From: an uncultured Opitutales bacterium
Lineage (GTDB): Bacteria > Verrucomicrobiota > Verrucomicrobiia > Opitutales > Intestinicryptomonadaceae
DNA: 64,000 bases
Direction of reading: 5' to 3'
Assembly: GCA_944389175.1 (NCBI GenBank)
Contig: CALXLK010000005.1
Location: forward strand, 122,841-186,840
In this document: positions 44,279-53,675 of the stretch, piece by piece
How positions within the stretch are numbered: the stretch's first letter is position 1
How the letters are laid out: every line of letters begins with the position of its first letter
Notes under the pieces: generated by a model
Database searches by the model: none
Told to the model about the DNA's origin: nothing
The model's input: the letters and a program-made list of their open reading frames with translations, nothing else
Position numbers and translations under genes: made by a program

Positions 44279-46378
44279 ATGAAAGAACAAAAGACGCAGA
44301 AGACGCTGCCGGCTCCGGTCTATTTCAACAGGGAGCTCAGCTGGCTCGCATTTAACAGGCGGGTGCTGAACCTATGCGTAAACGACGACTTCCCGCTGCT
44401 TGAAAAGCTGAGATTTCTGGCAATTGCAAGCAACAATCTCGACGAATTTTTCGAGATACGCGTGGCAGGTCTCGAGCAAAAGGTGGAATCCGGCGTAACA
44501 GAGGCGGGCTTCGACGGCATGGGGCCAAAAGAGCAGCTCTCGAAGATAGCCTGCATAACGTCGGCGTTCATGGCCGACGAGTACGACTGCTGGAAAAACA
44601 AGCTAATACCTGCGCTTGCCAAGGAGAACATATTTTTTAAAAAGCCCGAGGAGTGCACCGAAGAGGAGAAAAAGACGCTCAAAAAGCATTTTGAGGAAAG
44701 GATATTCCCGGCGCTCACCCCGATGCTTATCGACCCTGCGCATCCGTTCCCGCGGCTGCGCAACAAGGGCTTGTACGTCTTGGTGTCGATAGCCGATTCG
44801 TCCTTGCGCAGGGCCAAGAGCGAGATGGCCATAATCGCCGTGCCGCCGATTCTCAAGCGCCTGATAAAGTTCGATTCCCCCGACGGCAAGAAGACGACTT
44901 TCATATACCTTAGCGACACTATAAAGTACTTCTCGCAAACGCTTTTTTCCGGTTACAAGGTTCGCAACGCGGCGGTATTTAGGATAACGCGCAATTCCGA
45001 CCTTTACTTCGACGAGGAAGAGACGGAAAACCTGCTAAAGACGATAGAAAAAGAGCTTCTAAACCGCAGGAAGGGAGCGGCCGTGAGGCTTGAAATTGAA
45101 AGCTGCGTCGCAGAGACCGAGCTTAGAAAGCTCGTCGCGGCGCTCGACCTCGACGAAAATTTTGTATTCAAGATTTCCGGAAGCCCGCTGAATTTGGCGC
45201 GCCTTTCATACGCCTACGACGTCCTCGACCGGCCCGACCTCAAGTTCAAGCCTTTTAAGCCGCATGTTCCCAAGCTTTTTGAGAAAGCCGAGAGCTATTT
45301 CGAGCTTCTGAAATCGCGCGACATGCTCTTGCACCACCCCTACGACAGTTTTTTGCCCGTCGAGGAATTCATATCGCGCGCGGCCAGGGACCCGAACGTT
45401 CTTGCCATAAAGCTGACCCTTTATAGGACAAACAAGGGCTCCCCCATAATAAACGCGCTCAAAGAGGCGGCTGAAAACGGCAAGCAGGTAACCGCCCTCA
45501 TAGAACTTAAAGCGCGTTTTGACGAAGAGAACAACATTCAGTGGGCGCGCGCCCTTGAAGAGGCCGGCGCGCACGTTGTTTACGGCATTGTCGGCCTCAA
45601 GACGCACTGCAAAGTGTGCATGATAGTCAGGGCCGAGCCCGACGGCAGCCTGCGCCGCTACGTCCATCTGGGTACGGGCAACTACAATTCCATAACGGCA
45701 AAAATTTACACCGACTTATCGTTCTTCACCACCGACGAGCATATATGCGCGGAGGTCGCAAACCTGTTCAATACATTGACGGGGAAAATCCGCGATCCCA
45801 AATTCGACGAACTTATCGTCGCCCCGTTCAATTTCCACGACCGCTTCATCGAGCTTGTGGAAAATGAGATAAAAAACGCAAAGAACGGCAAAAAAGCGCA
45901 CATAAAGATCAAGGTCAACTCGATAGTCGAAAAGGACTCCATCGACGCGCTCTACCGCGCATCGCAGGCGGGCGTGAAAATCGAGATTATAGCCCGCGGG
46001 ATATGCGCGCTCGTGCCCGACATAAAGGGGCTAAGCGACAATATTTCCGTGCGCAGCATAGTGGGCGTGTATCTCGAGCATAGCCGCATATATTATTTTG
46101 AAAACGGCGGCAATCCGTTGATTTTCGTAGGCAGCGGCGACCTTATGACGCGCAACATGTATAGGCGTGTCGAATGCATATTCCCGATAAAGGACGAAGA
46201 ATTGAAGAAGCGCGTCTGCGAAATTCTCGACGTCATGCTTTCCGATAACAAATTTGCCAATGTCCTGCACAGCAACGGCGCCTATTACCCGACTCCGGAA
46301 ATGAAGAAGGCCAGCCTGCTGTCCGCCCAAAAATATTTTGAGGACCAGGCGAAGAAGGCGACCGAACTGGGAATCTAG
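44279..46378 (+). CDS. ppk1: Polyphosphate kinase 1
   Basis: The protein has 699 residues from the ATG at 44279 (MKEQKTQKTLPAPVYFNREL); an upstream in-frame ATG at 44189 adds a doubtful 30 residues. It makes polyphosphate from ATP. The order of domains is normal: RELSWLAFNRRVLN and NNLDEFFEIRVAGLEQ at the N-terminus, then the kinase core with KLTLYRTNKGSPIINALKEA, the phospho-His region YVHLGTGNYNSITAKIYTD and SGDLMTRNMYRRVECIFP. It is divergent from purE and ends in a shared terminator with hemL. Confidence 0.96.
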   Translation: MKEQKTQKTLPAPVYFNRELSWLAFNRRVLNLCVNDDFPLLEKLRFLAIASNNLDEFFEIRVAGLEQKVESGVTEAGFDGMGPKEQLSKIACITSAFMADEYDCWKNKLIPALAKENIFFKKPEECTEEEKKTLKKHFEERIFPALTPMLIDPAHPFPRLRNKGLYVLVSIADSSLRRAKSEMAIIAVPPILKRLIKFDSPDGKKTTFIYLSDTIKYFSQTLFSGYKVRNAAVFRITRNSDLYFDEEETENLLKTIEKELLNRRKGAAVRLEIESCVAETELRKLVAALDLDENFVFKISGSPLNLARLSYAYDVLDRPDLKFKPFKPHVPKLFEKAESYFELLKSRDMLLHHPYDSFLPVEEFISRAARDPNVLAIKLTLYRTNKGSPIINALKEAAENGKQVTALIELKARFDEENNIQWARALEEAGAHVVYGIVGLKTHCKVCMIVRAEPDGSLRRYVHLGTGNYNSITAKIYTDLSFFTTDEHICAEVANLFNTLTGKIRDPKFDELIVAPFNFHDRFIELVENEIKNAKNGKKAHIKIKVNSIVEKDSIDALYRASQAGVKIEIIARGICALVPDIKGLSDNISVRSIVGVYLEHSRIYYFENGGNPLIFVGSGDLMTRNMYRRVECIFPIKDEELKKRVCEILDVMLSDNKFANVLHSNGAYYPTPEMKKASLLSAQKYFEDQAKKATELGI

Positions 46379-46403
46379 CATGCCGCAATCGAGGCTGTGC
46401 ACT

Positions 46404-46440
46404 AAAAAAAAGCGGCGCAAAAAATGCGCCGTTTTTTTTT
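46404..46440. terminator. Bidirectional Rho-independent terminator between ppk1 and hemL
   Basis: CGGCGCA (46413-46419) pairs with TGCGCCG (46425-46431) around A5, with A8 to the left and T9 to the right. It serves convergent ppk1 (plus) and hemL (minus). Confidence 0.93.
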
Positions 46441-46473
46441 AGCGGAAATATTAAGTCGAGGGCAGGCAAAATC

Positions 46474-47748
46474 CTAAAGCGACAATATCGCCTTGGTAAA
46501 GACCTCTGCGGTGAAATCGAGATCCTCCTGCGTGTGCGCCGCGCTCACAAAGGCTATTTCAAAGGGAGAGGGCGCTATGTAAACGCCGCCTTCCAGACAC
46601 GAGTAGAAAAACTTTTTGTACATCTGCTTGGACGAGCGCATTGCAATTTCCATATTGTCCACGCGCTCCGGATTGAAGAACACCGAAATTAGAGAGCCCG
46701 CCATCGGGGTCTGAATCTCTATAGATTTTTGTTTTGCGGCGTCTTTTATGGCATCCGCGAGGAATTTCGCCTTCCGCTCGAGCTCGGCATAGGGCATGGT
46801 CTGTTTTACGAGTTTAAGCGCGGCCGTCCCCGCGGCCATTGCAAGAGGATTGCCGCTTAATGTGCCCGCCTGGTAGACGGGCCCCAGAGGAGATAGGTAT
46901 TCCATAATATCCCGCCTGCCGCAAAAGGCCCCGACGGGCAATCCGCCCCCGATAATCTTGCCCAGTGCGCAGAGGTCGGGCATGACGTTTTCGCGCGCCT
47001 GCGCGCCGCCCTCGGCGACCCGGAATCCGGATATCACTTCGTCGAATATCAGCAGGCTGCCGTACTGGGTGCACTTGCTGCGCAGCAATTGCAAAAACCC
47101 GGGCAAGGGCACAATGAGGCCCACGTTTGCGGGATACGGCTCGAGAATTACCCCGGCTATTCTTTCGCCGAATTTTTCGAAACATTCCTCCACTGCGGCA
47201 AAGTCGTTAAACGGCAGCACTATCGTCAGGGCCGCTATGCCTTCCGGTATGCCGGCCGAATCGGGATTCCCGAAGGTCAGCGCGCCGCTGCCGGCCTTTA
47301 CCAGAAGGCTGTCGCAGTGGCCGTGGTAGCATCCGGAGAACTTTACGATTAAGTCGCGTTTTGTCCAGCCCCGGGCGAGTCTGACGCACGACATTGTCGC
47401 CTCGGTGCCTGAATTTGTCATGCGCACAAGCTCGGCGCAAGGTATCATCTCAATAATCAACTTTGCCATTTCCAGTTCGCCGACCGACGGCGTGCCAAAC
47501 GACGTCCCCTTGGCAAGCGCCGACTCTATCGCGGCGCGTATCGACGGATTGTTGTGGCCGAAAAGAGCCGGCCCCCACGTGCACACGTAGTCGACTAAGC
47601 TGCGGCCGTCGCAGGTGAAGATTCTCGCCCCGTCGACCCTGTCGGTAAAAAACGGCGTTCCCCCGACGTTGCCGAAAGCCCGAACCGGAGAGTTCACTCC
47701 GCCGGATATATACTTCTTTGATTCGTTGAAAAGTTCCAAGCTGTTCAT
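46474..47748 (-). CDS. hemL: Glutamate-1-semialdehyde 2,1-aminomutase
   Basis: The protein has 424 residues and makes 5-aminolevulinate from the product of HemA. It is a class III aminotransferase fold: YISGGVNSPVRAFGNVGGTP, SGTEATMSCVRLARGWTKRD, IFDEVISGFRVAEGGAQ, and the PLP lysine in LCALGKIIGGGLPVGAF. With hemA at 26081 it shows that this organism uses the C5 pathway. Its ATG overlaps the nadE stop as TAATG, so the two are co-expressed. Confidence 0.96.
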   Translation of the reverse strand: MNSLELFNESKKYISGGVNSPVRAFGNVGGTPFFTDRVDGARIFTCDGRSLVDYVCTWGPALFGHNNPSIRAAIESALAKGTSFGTPSVGELEMAKLIIEMIPCAELVRMTNSGTEATMSCVRLARGWTKRDLIVKFSGCYHGHCDSLLVKAGSGALTFGNPDSAGIPEGIAALTIVLPFNDFAAVEECFEKFGERIAGVILEPYPANVGLIVPLPGFLQLLRSKCTQYGSLLIFDEVISGFRVAEGGAQARENVMPDLCALGKIIGGGLPVGAFCGRRDIMEYLSPLGPVYQAGTLSGNPLAMAAGTAALKLVKQTMPYAELERKAKFLADAIKDAAKQKSIEIQTPMAGSLISVFFNPERVDNMEIAMRSSKQMYKKFFYSCLEGGVYIAPSPFEIAFVSAAHTQEDLDFTAEVFTKAILSL

Positions 47749-49415
47749 TATTGGATTCCCCTCTTTGCCGCAATCGGAATTTTCCTGTCTGTCGAATAGG
47801 CCACACCTGAGATTTTCGGGCCTATCGGATACTGCGTGCGCTTGTACTCGGCCCTCATCACCTTCTTGGCTACATCCACAACGACGTCCTCGGGATAGCC
47901 CGCGTCGACAATTTCCGAGACCGACTTGTACTGGTCTATATGCATTTTTAAAATGGCATCGAGCAAGTCGTAGGGCGGCAGGGAGTCGACGTCCTTTTGG
48001 TCCGGGCGCAGTTCCGCCGACGGCGGCTTGTCAATGGTGTTTTGCGGTATTATCTTCCTTCCCGCCGCCGCGTTGATTTGTTCGGCGAGCCTGTAGACGT
48101 CTGTTTTATACACGTCGCAAATCGGCGCAAAGCCCCCGCAGGTGTCTCCGTATAGAGTGCAATAGCCTACGGCGCATTCGCTTTTATTTCCGGTTGTAAG
48201 CACGAGGGCCCCGAATTTGTTTGAAATTGCCATAAGCACCAAGCCGCGCGAGCGCGACTGTATGTTCTCCTCGGTCACGTCGGCTTTAAGGCCTTTGAAA
48301 AGCGGCGCCAAAGCCCCTTCGCAGGCCTCGACAATCTCTGCGATGCCAACGGTGTGAAATTCTATGTTAAGATTTTCGGCCAGCTCGCGGGCGTCGTCCC
48401 TGCTGTGCTGGCTCGAAACCCGCGAGGGCATCGAAACGCCCATGACGCGCTCCGGGCCGAGAGCCTCGACTGCCAACGCGGCGACCACCGCCGAATCTAT
48501 GCCGCCGCTTAAGCCTATTAAGACCTTTTTTATGCCTATTTTATTTATGAAATCGCGCAGCGCCATTACCAGGGCCGCATGGACGTCTGCTATGCCGTTG
48601 AAGTCGAAAGAGTCGCCGTCGTAGCCTTCTATTTTTTCGCAGTCTATTACAGCGAGGCTCTCCTTAAATTTTGGAAGCGTCTTCGAGACTCCCTTTGCGG
48701 CGTCTATGTAAGACGTCCCGCCGGCGAATATTATTTCGTCGCATCCGCCGACAAGATTGCACCAAAGCAGAGGCGCGTTCACGGCCTTTGAAACCTGGTA
48801 GAGCATTCCGCCGCGCTTTCTGACATTGTCGTTTTCCGACGAGAACACGCTCGCTGAAATATTTATCAGCAAATCCACCCTGCCGGGAGTGTCGGAAAGC
48901 TTCATAAAGTACTCGAGCGGCCGCGGGAAACAGTCGTAGCGGTGGGCTGTGGATACGCTTGGCAGGGTCCAAATATCCTCGCAAATTGTAATGCCCAGGC
49001 GGGAACCCTTGAAGTTTACTATGCCGTATTGGACGCCCGAATCGAAGTTTCTGGCGTCGTTTAACGCGCCGTAGTTTGGCAGCAGGTGCTTGTCGCAGAC
49101 GGCCGTAAACTTGCCGTCGACAATCCAGTATGCGGAGTTGAATATACCCACGCTTCCGCCGCTTTCCCTCGGCGCGCCGACAAGCAGCGGCAGGGGCGCA
49201 TTGCGCGCTATCTCTTCAAGCGACATCTGCGCCTCGAATATAAACTTTTTATAAAAAACCAAGTCTTTGAGCGGATACCCCGATACTGCGCATTCCGGAA
49301 ACACCGCAAAATCGGCGCCGTCTTCGGCGAGCCTGCGCGCCGCAGACAAAATTTTTTCGACATTCCCGCAGAAATCGCCGACTTTCGTGTCAATCTGTCC
49401 GACCCCAATTTTCAT
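47748..49415 (-). CDS. nadE: Glutamine-dependent NAD+ synthetase
   Basis: The protein has about 555 residues from the ATG at 49415 (MKIGVGQIDTKVGDFCGNVE). The N-terminal glutaminase is a nitrilase fold with the Glu, Lys and Cys triad in FPECAVSGYP, DKHLLPNYGAL and GITICEDIWTLP. The C-terminal synthetase carries the PP-loop LIGLSGGIDSAVVAALAVEA and STGNKSE-type TTGNKSECAVGY. Carrying both domains lets it use glutamine as the nitrogen donor. An in-frame ATG at 49484 adds a basic 23-residue extension with no support. Confidence 0.95.
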   Translation of the reverse strand: MKIGVGQIDTKVGDFCGNVEKILSAARRLAEDGADFAVFPECAVSGYPLKDLVFYKKFIFEAQMSLEEIARNAPLPLLVGAPRESGGSVGIFNSAYWIVDGKFTAVCDKHLLPNYGALNDARNFDSGVQYGIVNFKGSRLGITICEDIWTLPSVSTAHRYDCFPRPLEYFMKLSDTPGRVDLLINISASVFSSENDNVRKRGGMLYQVSKAVNAPLLWCNLVGGCDEIIFAGGTSYIDAAKGVSKTLPKFKESLAVIDCEKIEGYDGDSFDFNGIADVHAALVMALRDFINKIGIKKVLIGLSGGIDSAVVAALAVEALGPERVMGVSMPSRVSSQHSRDDARELAENLNIEFHTVGIAEIVEACEGALAPLFKGLKADVTEENIQSRSRGLVLMAISNKFGALVLTTGNKSECAVGYCTLYGDTCGGFAPICDVYKTDVYRLAEQINAAAGRKIIPQNTIDKPPSAELRPDQKDVDSLPPYDLLDAILKMHIDQYKSVSEIVDAGYPEDVVVDVAKKVMRAEYKRTQYPIGPKISGVAYSTDRKIPIAAKRGIQ

Positions 49416-49654
49416 AAGGCCACATTTTCTATGCGCATAAGCGCACTTGCAAGTTTTTTTAAAGCCCTTAAAAAATTTTGGCAAATTATTTTAAGGCTCT
49501 CTCTGATAACCCATCGACATGAAAGTCCCGCGACGAACCCCAATAGCCTCCAAAGTCAATTGAAAGCCCCACCGAATAAGAGCTCGAAAAAAAAATCCCT
49601 CAACCCGCAGAGGCTGTGCGAAGCTGAAATATAGCGCTGCACTACATCAAACAT

Positions 49655-49685
49655 AAAAAAAGCCGGCTTTTCTAGCCGGCTTTTT
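49655..49685 (-). terminator. Rho-independent terminator of the TPR gene
   Basis: AGCCGGC (49661-49667) pairs with GCCGGCT (49675-49681), with A7 on one side and T5 on the other. It lies 16 bases beyond the stop of the minus-strand TPR gene. Confidence 0.88.
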
Positions 49686-49701
49686 GACATCTGGTAAATG
49701 T

Positions 49702-51123
49702 CTATTTTTTATTGCTGTAGTAGTAGTCGACCTTCGCCGAAACATCTTTGTAGGAGGCATCTACAGTGTAGATTTCCTTATACTCTGCAAAGGCCAAGTC
49801 GGGCTTGCCCATCTTTTCGTAGACGCTAGCCAGCTCGTAAATAATCTCCTTTTTCGATTCGTTCATTATCTTGGCCTCGTTCTTGGCCGTCAACAACTGC
49901 TCGACAGCCAAGTCGTACTTGCCGCCGCGGAAGAAGGCCCTGCCCAAACCAAGCAGCGATTGCGCCCTGACTTTCGGGCTGCGCTGGGCAACCTGCAGCT
50001 GTTTGATTGCCTCGTCCAAAACGCCGTCCTCCAAATAGAGGGATCCCAAAACGTAGCGGTAATTGAAGTCGTTCGGATAGCGCTCCACCATTTCCTTTGC
50101 GTTTGCAAGCTTTATGGCGTGCTCCTTCTTGCGGGCCTCCTCGAGTTCCGCCTTTATGGAAGCGTCGTCCGGATTGGCCTCCAGTCTCTTTTTTATATCC
50201 TCGATATTCTGGTCGAGCTCGAGAACGACAAGGTCGTTTTCAAGCTTCTCAAATGTGGTATCGCCTGCGCCGAGGGGCTGCTTGCGCGCCTGGCGCACGT
50301 ATTCCAACGCCTCCGAATAGCGGCGCAATTCCCTCAAATATTTGCAGATGTCGCGGTAAAGATTGATGTTTTGTACGTCCTCGGCAATCTTGACCTTGAG
50401 CTCCTCGACAAACTGCTTGAGGGTTTCCTCGTCGTTGACAGAGCTCGTCTGACGCTCGCGGGCCAGCTGTTCCTTGGCGTCTTTAACCTTCGTCCTGGCG
50501 CTGCCTTCCTCTTCCCACTTGCCCTTGTTCATGGTCTTCATAACCGACGCCGTGCGCGCCAGAGCCTGGGCTTCGCCGTTTGCCCTGTTTTTGTTCAGGA
50601 TAGTTTCGCACACCTGCATCGCCTCGTCGGGCTGCTTGTTTTTGATGTAGGCGTTGGCGAGGGCCAAAAGATTTTCGTCGGTGGGCGCGTAGCGCGCCAT
50701 CGCCATGTAGCCCGTAACCGAAACGCCGAAATAGCCGAGCGAGTCGGCCGCGTCTATGAGAAGCTTGCAAGCCACCGGATTGTCGGGGCACGAATTTAGC
50801 AGCTGCTCGGCGCCGGCAATAACGCCGAGGGCGTCTCCGGATTCGATCATTTTCTTTGCCTTGATGGCAAATATGGCCGCTTTTATAGAGGCCACGAACT
50901 TTGTAATAGCCGATCCCTTGCCGTATTTTGCGTACTGGGCCTGGCGCAAGATTTTGCGGACCTCTACGCAGTTGGGATATTTTCCCAATACGGTATTGCA
51001 TATGTCTATCGCGTAGTCTGGGGATTTAGAGAGGTTTTTTTCGGCATTTTCAATCTGCCGCGCATAGCGGGGATCGATTTCCGAAAGGGTTATTTCTTTA
51101 ATTTCCTGGGTTTCTTCTGCCAT
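49702..51123 (-). CDS. TPR-repeat protein of unknown function
   Basis: The protein has 473 residues and no signal peptide. Tetratricopeptide-type repeats cover much of it: PDYAIDICNTVLGKYPNCVE, TDENLLALANAYIKNKQPDE, FNYRYVLGSLYLEDGVLDEA and KYDLAVEQLLTAKNEAKI, ending GKPDLAFAEYKEIY. A charged central segment (about 210-330) is probably helical or coiled. Such proteins assemble other proteins; the partner is not evident. It lies about 50 bases below glmM with its own terminator and may be transcribed with the glmM operon. Confidence 0.85.
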   Translation of the reverse strand: MAEETQEIKEITLSEIDPRYARQIENAEKNLSKSPDYAIDICNTVLGKYPNCVEVRKILRQAQYAKYGKGSAITKFVASIKAAIFAIKAKKMIESGDALGVIAGAEQLLNSCPDNPVACKLLIDAADSLGYFGVSVTGYMAMARYAPTDENLLALANAYIKNKQPDEAMQVCETILNKNRANGEAQALARTASVMKTMNKGKWEEEGSARTKVKDAKEQLARERQTSSVNDEETLKQFVEELKVKIAEDVQNINLYRDICKYLRELRRYSEALEYVRQARKQPLGAGDTTFEKLENDLVVLELDQNIEDIKKRLEANPDDASIKAELEEARKKEHAIKLANAKEMVERYPNDFNYRYVLGSLYLEDGVLDEAIKQLQVAQRSPKVRAQSLLGLGRAFFRGGKYDLAVEQLLTAKNEAKIMNESKKEIIYELASVYEKMGKPDLAFAEYKEIYTVDASYKDVSAKVDYYYSNKK

Positions 51124-51173
51124 AATAAATAAACTAGGTTAAATACATTCCGGAATCTAAGGATTATTTGCCT

Positions 51174-52529
51174 TTACTGCAAGTCATTTTCAACCGATTT
51201 TTCAAGAACCTGCATGCATTCTTGCACTTTTGGGGCGTTTTTGCCCTCGACGAGCAGCCTGATTTTCTTTTCGGTACCGGAATAGCGCACGAGAGTCCGG
51301 CCTTCGGATCCCAACTCGGCGTCGCAGCGGGCTATGGCCGCGGCAAGGGTCGGGGTCTGGTCTATGGGTATCTTGTCGGCCACTTTCAAGGCCTTTGAAA
51401 GCGTCGGGTACATTTCCATGCCCCCGCGCAGCTGAGAAAGTTTTTTCGACTTGGAGGCCATGACCGAAAGCACCGAAAGCGCGGCGGCAAGGCCGTCTCC
51501 GCAAGGCGATATCTCGGAAAAAATAAAATGCCCCGAATTTTCCCCGCCTATATTGCAGCCGTTGTCGATCATCATTTTCATCACGAGCCTGTCGCCTATG
51601 CCGCTTCTAAGGACTTTTACGCCCTCGCGCGCCAGCGACTCGTCGAGCCCCAAATTGCTCTGCAGTGTCGTCACTATGGCCCCGCCGCGCAAGACTCCGC
51701 GCGCTTTGGCGTCCATTGCTATAAGGCGCAAAATCTCCTCGCCTGCAAGCACCCGGCATTTGTCGTCGACTACTATGACCCTGTCGCCGTCTCCGTCGTG
51801 CGCAAAGCCGACGTCCGCGCCGACTTCCCCGCAAAAACGGACTATCTCCGACGGATACTGGCTGCCGGCATTCTCGTTTATGTTCAACCCGTCGGGCTCG
51901 CGCGACTTTTCAAAGACCAAAGCCCCGTACGACTTTAAGACTTCGGACGAAACACCGCTTGTGGCGCCGTTTGCCATGTCTATTGCAATCCTCATTCCCT
52001 TGAGAAAATCCCTGCCGAATATTCCCGACATCTTCGCCGCGTAGTCGTTGAGCGCAAAGCTTCCAAGCTCGATTTTTCGCGGCTTAAAAGACTCGTACTT
52101 GGGCGCGCACTTGGATACGTCGAGATATTTCCCGAGCAGATTCTCCAGGAGCAACTGAACCTCGTCGCTTATCTTCAGCGCATTTGAATCGAAAAATTTA
52201 ATGCCGTTGTCGGTATAAGGGTTGTGCGAGGCCGTAATCATGGCGCCCATTGCCGCGCCCTTTGCCATCACGCAATAGGCAAGAGCCGGTGTCGGCAACA
52301 CTCCGACGTCTTCACAGCGCGCCCCGCCGTCAGTCACGCCGCGGACAAAGGCTTCTTTTAGGGTGTCGGTCGAGGCGCGGGTGTCTCCGCCGACTACCGC
52401 GTAATTGTTGCCGGGAAAAGCTCCATTAAGATATTCCGCCGCAGCGCGGCCCAAAGCGTAAAAAAACGGCTCGCAAATTTCGACATCGCCGTAGGTGCCG
52501 CGTATGCCGTCGGTTCCAAAATATTTCAT
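51174..52529 (-). CDS. glmM: Phosphoglucosamine mutase
   Basis: The protein has 451 residues and converts glucosamine-6-phosphate to glucosamine-1-phosphate for peptidoglycan and lipid A. It begins MKYFGTDGIRGTYGD, has the phospho-serine loop GAMITASHNPYTDNGIKFFD, the metal loop FAHDGDGDRVIVVD, the sugar loop GGENSGHF and the phosphate-binding RYSGTEKKIRLLVEG. All catalytic parts are intact. It follows a small gene by 1 base, in the run lptD-scpA-small protein-glmM. Confidence 0.96.
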   Translation of the reverse strand: MKYFGTDGIRGTYGDVEICEPFFYALGRAAAEYLNGAFPGNNYAVVGGDTRASTDTLKEAFVRGVTDGGARCEDVGVLPTPALAYCVMAKGAAMGAMITASHNPYTDNGIKFFDSNALKISDEVQLLLENLLGKYLDVSKCAPKYESFKPRKIELGSFALNDYAAKMSGIFGRDFLKGMRIAIDMANGATSGVSSEVLKSYGALVFEKSREPDGLNINENAGSQYPSEIVRFCGEVGADVGFAHDGDGDRVIVVDDKCRVLAGEEILRLIAMDAKARGVLRGGAIVTTLQSNLGLDESLAREGVKVLRSGIGDRLVMKMMIDNGCNIGGENSGHFIFSEISPCGDGLAAALSVLSVMASKSKKLSQLRGGMEMYPTLSKALKVADKIPIDQTPTLAAAIARCDAELGSEGRTLVRYSGTEKKIRLLVEGKNAPKVQECMQVLEKSVENDLQ

Positions 52530-52530
52530 G

Positions 52531-52773
52531 TTATTTTCTATCGGGTGTGTTTTTTGTTATTATATCGCGGAGCTCTTCCAACGAGGCATCGTCGAGATCT
52601 TTGCCGCGGCGCTTCAAATCTTCAAAAGTTTTCATGACCGTTTCCGTCATCATCTCGTGCGTCTCCTCCGTCCCGCCGACGATGGAAAAACGATCGGCCT
52701 GCGTTATGCGCTTTTGGCCGTCGCTGTCGAGCCCCAAGCCCAGTATCTTCGATTTTCCCTTCTTTTGCCTCAT
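52531..52773 (-). CDS. Small conserved-looking protein between scpA and glmM
   Basis: The protein has 80 residues, not recognised: MRQKKGKSKILGLGLDSDGQ then KRITQADRFSIVGGTEETHE and a helical C-terminus (MMTETVMKTFEDLKRRGKDL and onward). The basic N-terminus and the amphipathic tail suggest a cytoplasmic partner or regulatory protein. It is placed 1 base before glmM and about 46 bases after scpA in a compact operon, which supports it being a real gene. Function unknown. Confidence 0.75.
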   Translation of the reverse strand: MRQKKGKSKILGLGLDSDGQKRITQADRFSIVGGTEETHEMMTETVMKTFEDLKRRGKDLDDASLEELRDIITKNTPDRK

Positions 52774-52819
52774 TTATGCGTTCCAAAGTTGGTGTTTTTT
52801 TTGCGCGCGGCAAGCTATT

Positions 52820-53674
52820 TTAAGAGGTTGCCCCAGCCGAGCCGGCATCAGGCTCCTCCCCCGAAGCGGCGGAGTCAGAATCGCCGCCCTGCAAAGAGCC
52901 GTCTTCGATTTTCGTGCAGTAAATCTCCCCGAAGGCCGCGTCCTGCTCAAGCTTTAGGCGCTTTAGGCGCGTGAGCTCAAGCATCGCCAAAAAAGTCGCC
53001 ATCACCCTGACGATGCTCGCCTTCTGGCCGCCGAAAAGCGACGTAAACGAAAATGTTTTCTGCGGGAATTCCAATATGTATTCCATGCAGTCCGAAACGG
53101 TCGTATTCTCGCCCCTGATTTCGCCGTTGACGAGCTTTTCGGCGAGCCTTCGCAATATCAGATTAAACGTGTTCCATATCTGCATTTTGTCGGAGGGCTG
53201 CAGCGGCCGCGATTGGGGAAGGTCTTTGTCGGAGTCCAAAATAAGGCGTTCGCCAAAATTTTGGCGAGCATCTATCATATCTTCGAGGCTTTCGGCCGCC
53301 TGTTTTATCTTGCGGTATTCCAACAGCTGCTCGACCAGCTGCCAGCGCGGATCTATATCCGAATCGGCGTCCTCGCCCTCGGTCTGGGCTATGCGCTCGT
53401 CGGAGGGGAGAATCATGCGGCTTTTTATGTACATCAAGGTGGCCGCCATGACGAAAAATTCCCCGGCCACATCGAGGGAAAGCCTCTTCATGGAACGCAG
53501 CACTTCCATGTACTGGCGGGTGACTTCGGCGATGGGAATATCGTATATATCAAGCTCGTTCTTGCGGATGAGAAACAGCAGCAAGTCGAGCGGGCCCTCG
53601 AATACGTCGAGCTTAACAGACATATCCGATCCCGATTCTATGAGACCGTCCTCTATGTCAACATCAGCCGGCAT
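52820..53674 (-). CDS. scpA: Segregation and condensation protein A
   Basis: The protein has 284 residues and is the kleisin of the SMC-ScpAB condensin. The signature lies close to the start: MSVKLDVFEGPLDLLLFLIR then KNELDIYDIPIAEVTRQYME, followed by YIKSRMILP and a C-terminal winged helix region (VRVMATFLAMLELTRLKRLK). The ATG at 53674 is 1 base beyond the lptD stop; an in-frame ATG at 53623, right before the signature, is equally possible. The last 30 residues are acidic and Ser/Gly-rich. scpB is at 61312, about 7.6 kb away. Confidence 0.93.
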   Translation of the reverse strand: MPADVDIEDGLIESGSDMSVKLDVFEGPLDLLLFLIRKNELDIYDIPIAEVTRQYMEVLRSMKRLSLDVAGEFFVMAATLMYIKSRMILPSDERIAQTEGEDADSDIDPRWQLVEQLLEYRKIKQAAESLEDMIDARQNFGERLILDSDKDLPQSRPLQPSDKMQIWNTFNLILRRLAEKLVNGEIRGENTTVSDCMEYILEFPQKTFSFTSLFGGQKASIVRVMATFLAMLELTRLKRLKLEQDAAFGEIYCTKIEDGSLQGGDSDSAASGEEPDAGSAGATS

Positions 53675-53675
53675 T

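Noticed and set aside
49684..50799. 371-codon plus frame opposite the TPR gene
   Set aside because: It lies entirely antisense to a well-supported TPR protein, has odd composition, and mirrors its codon pattern.
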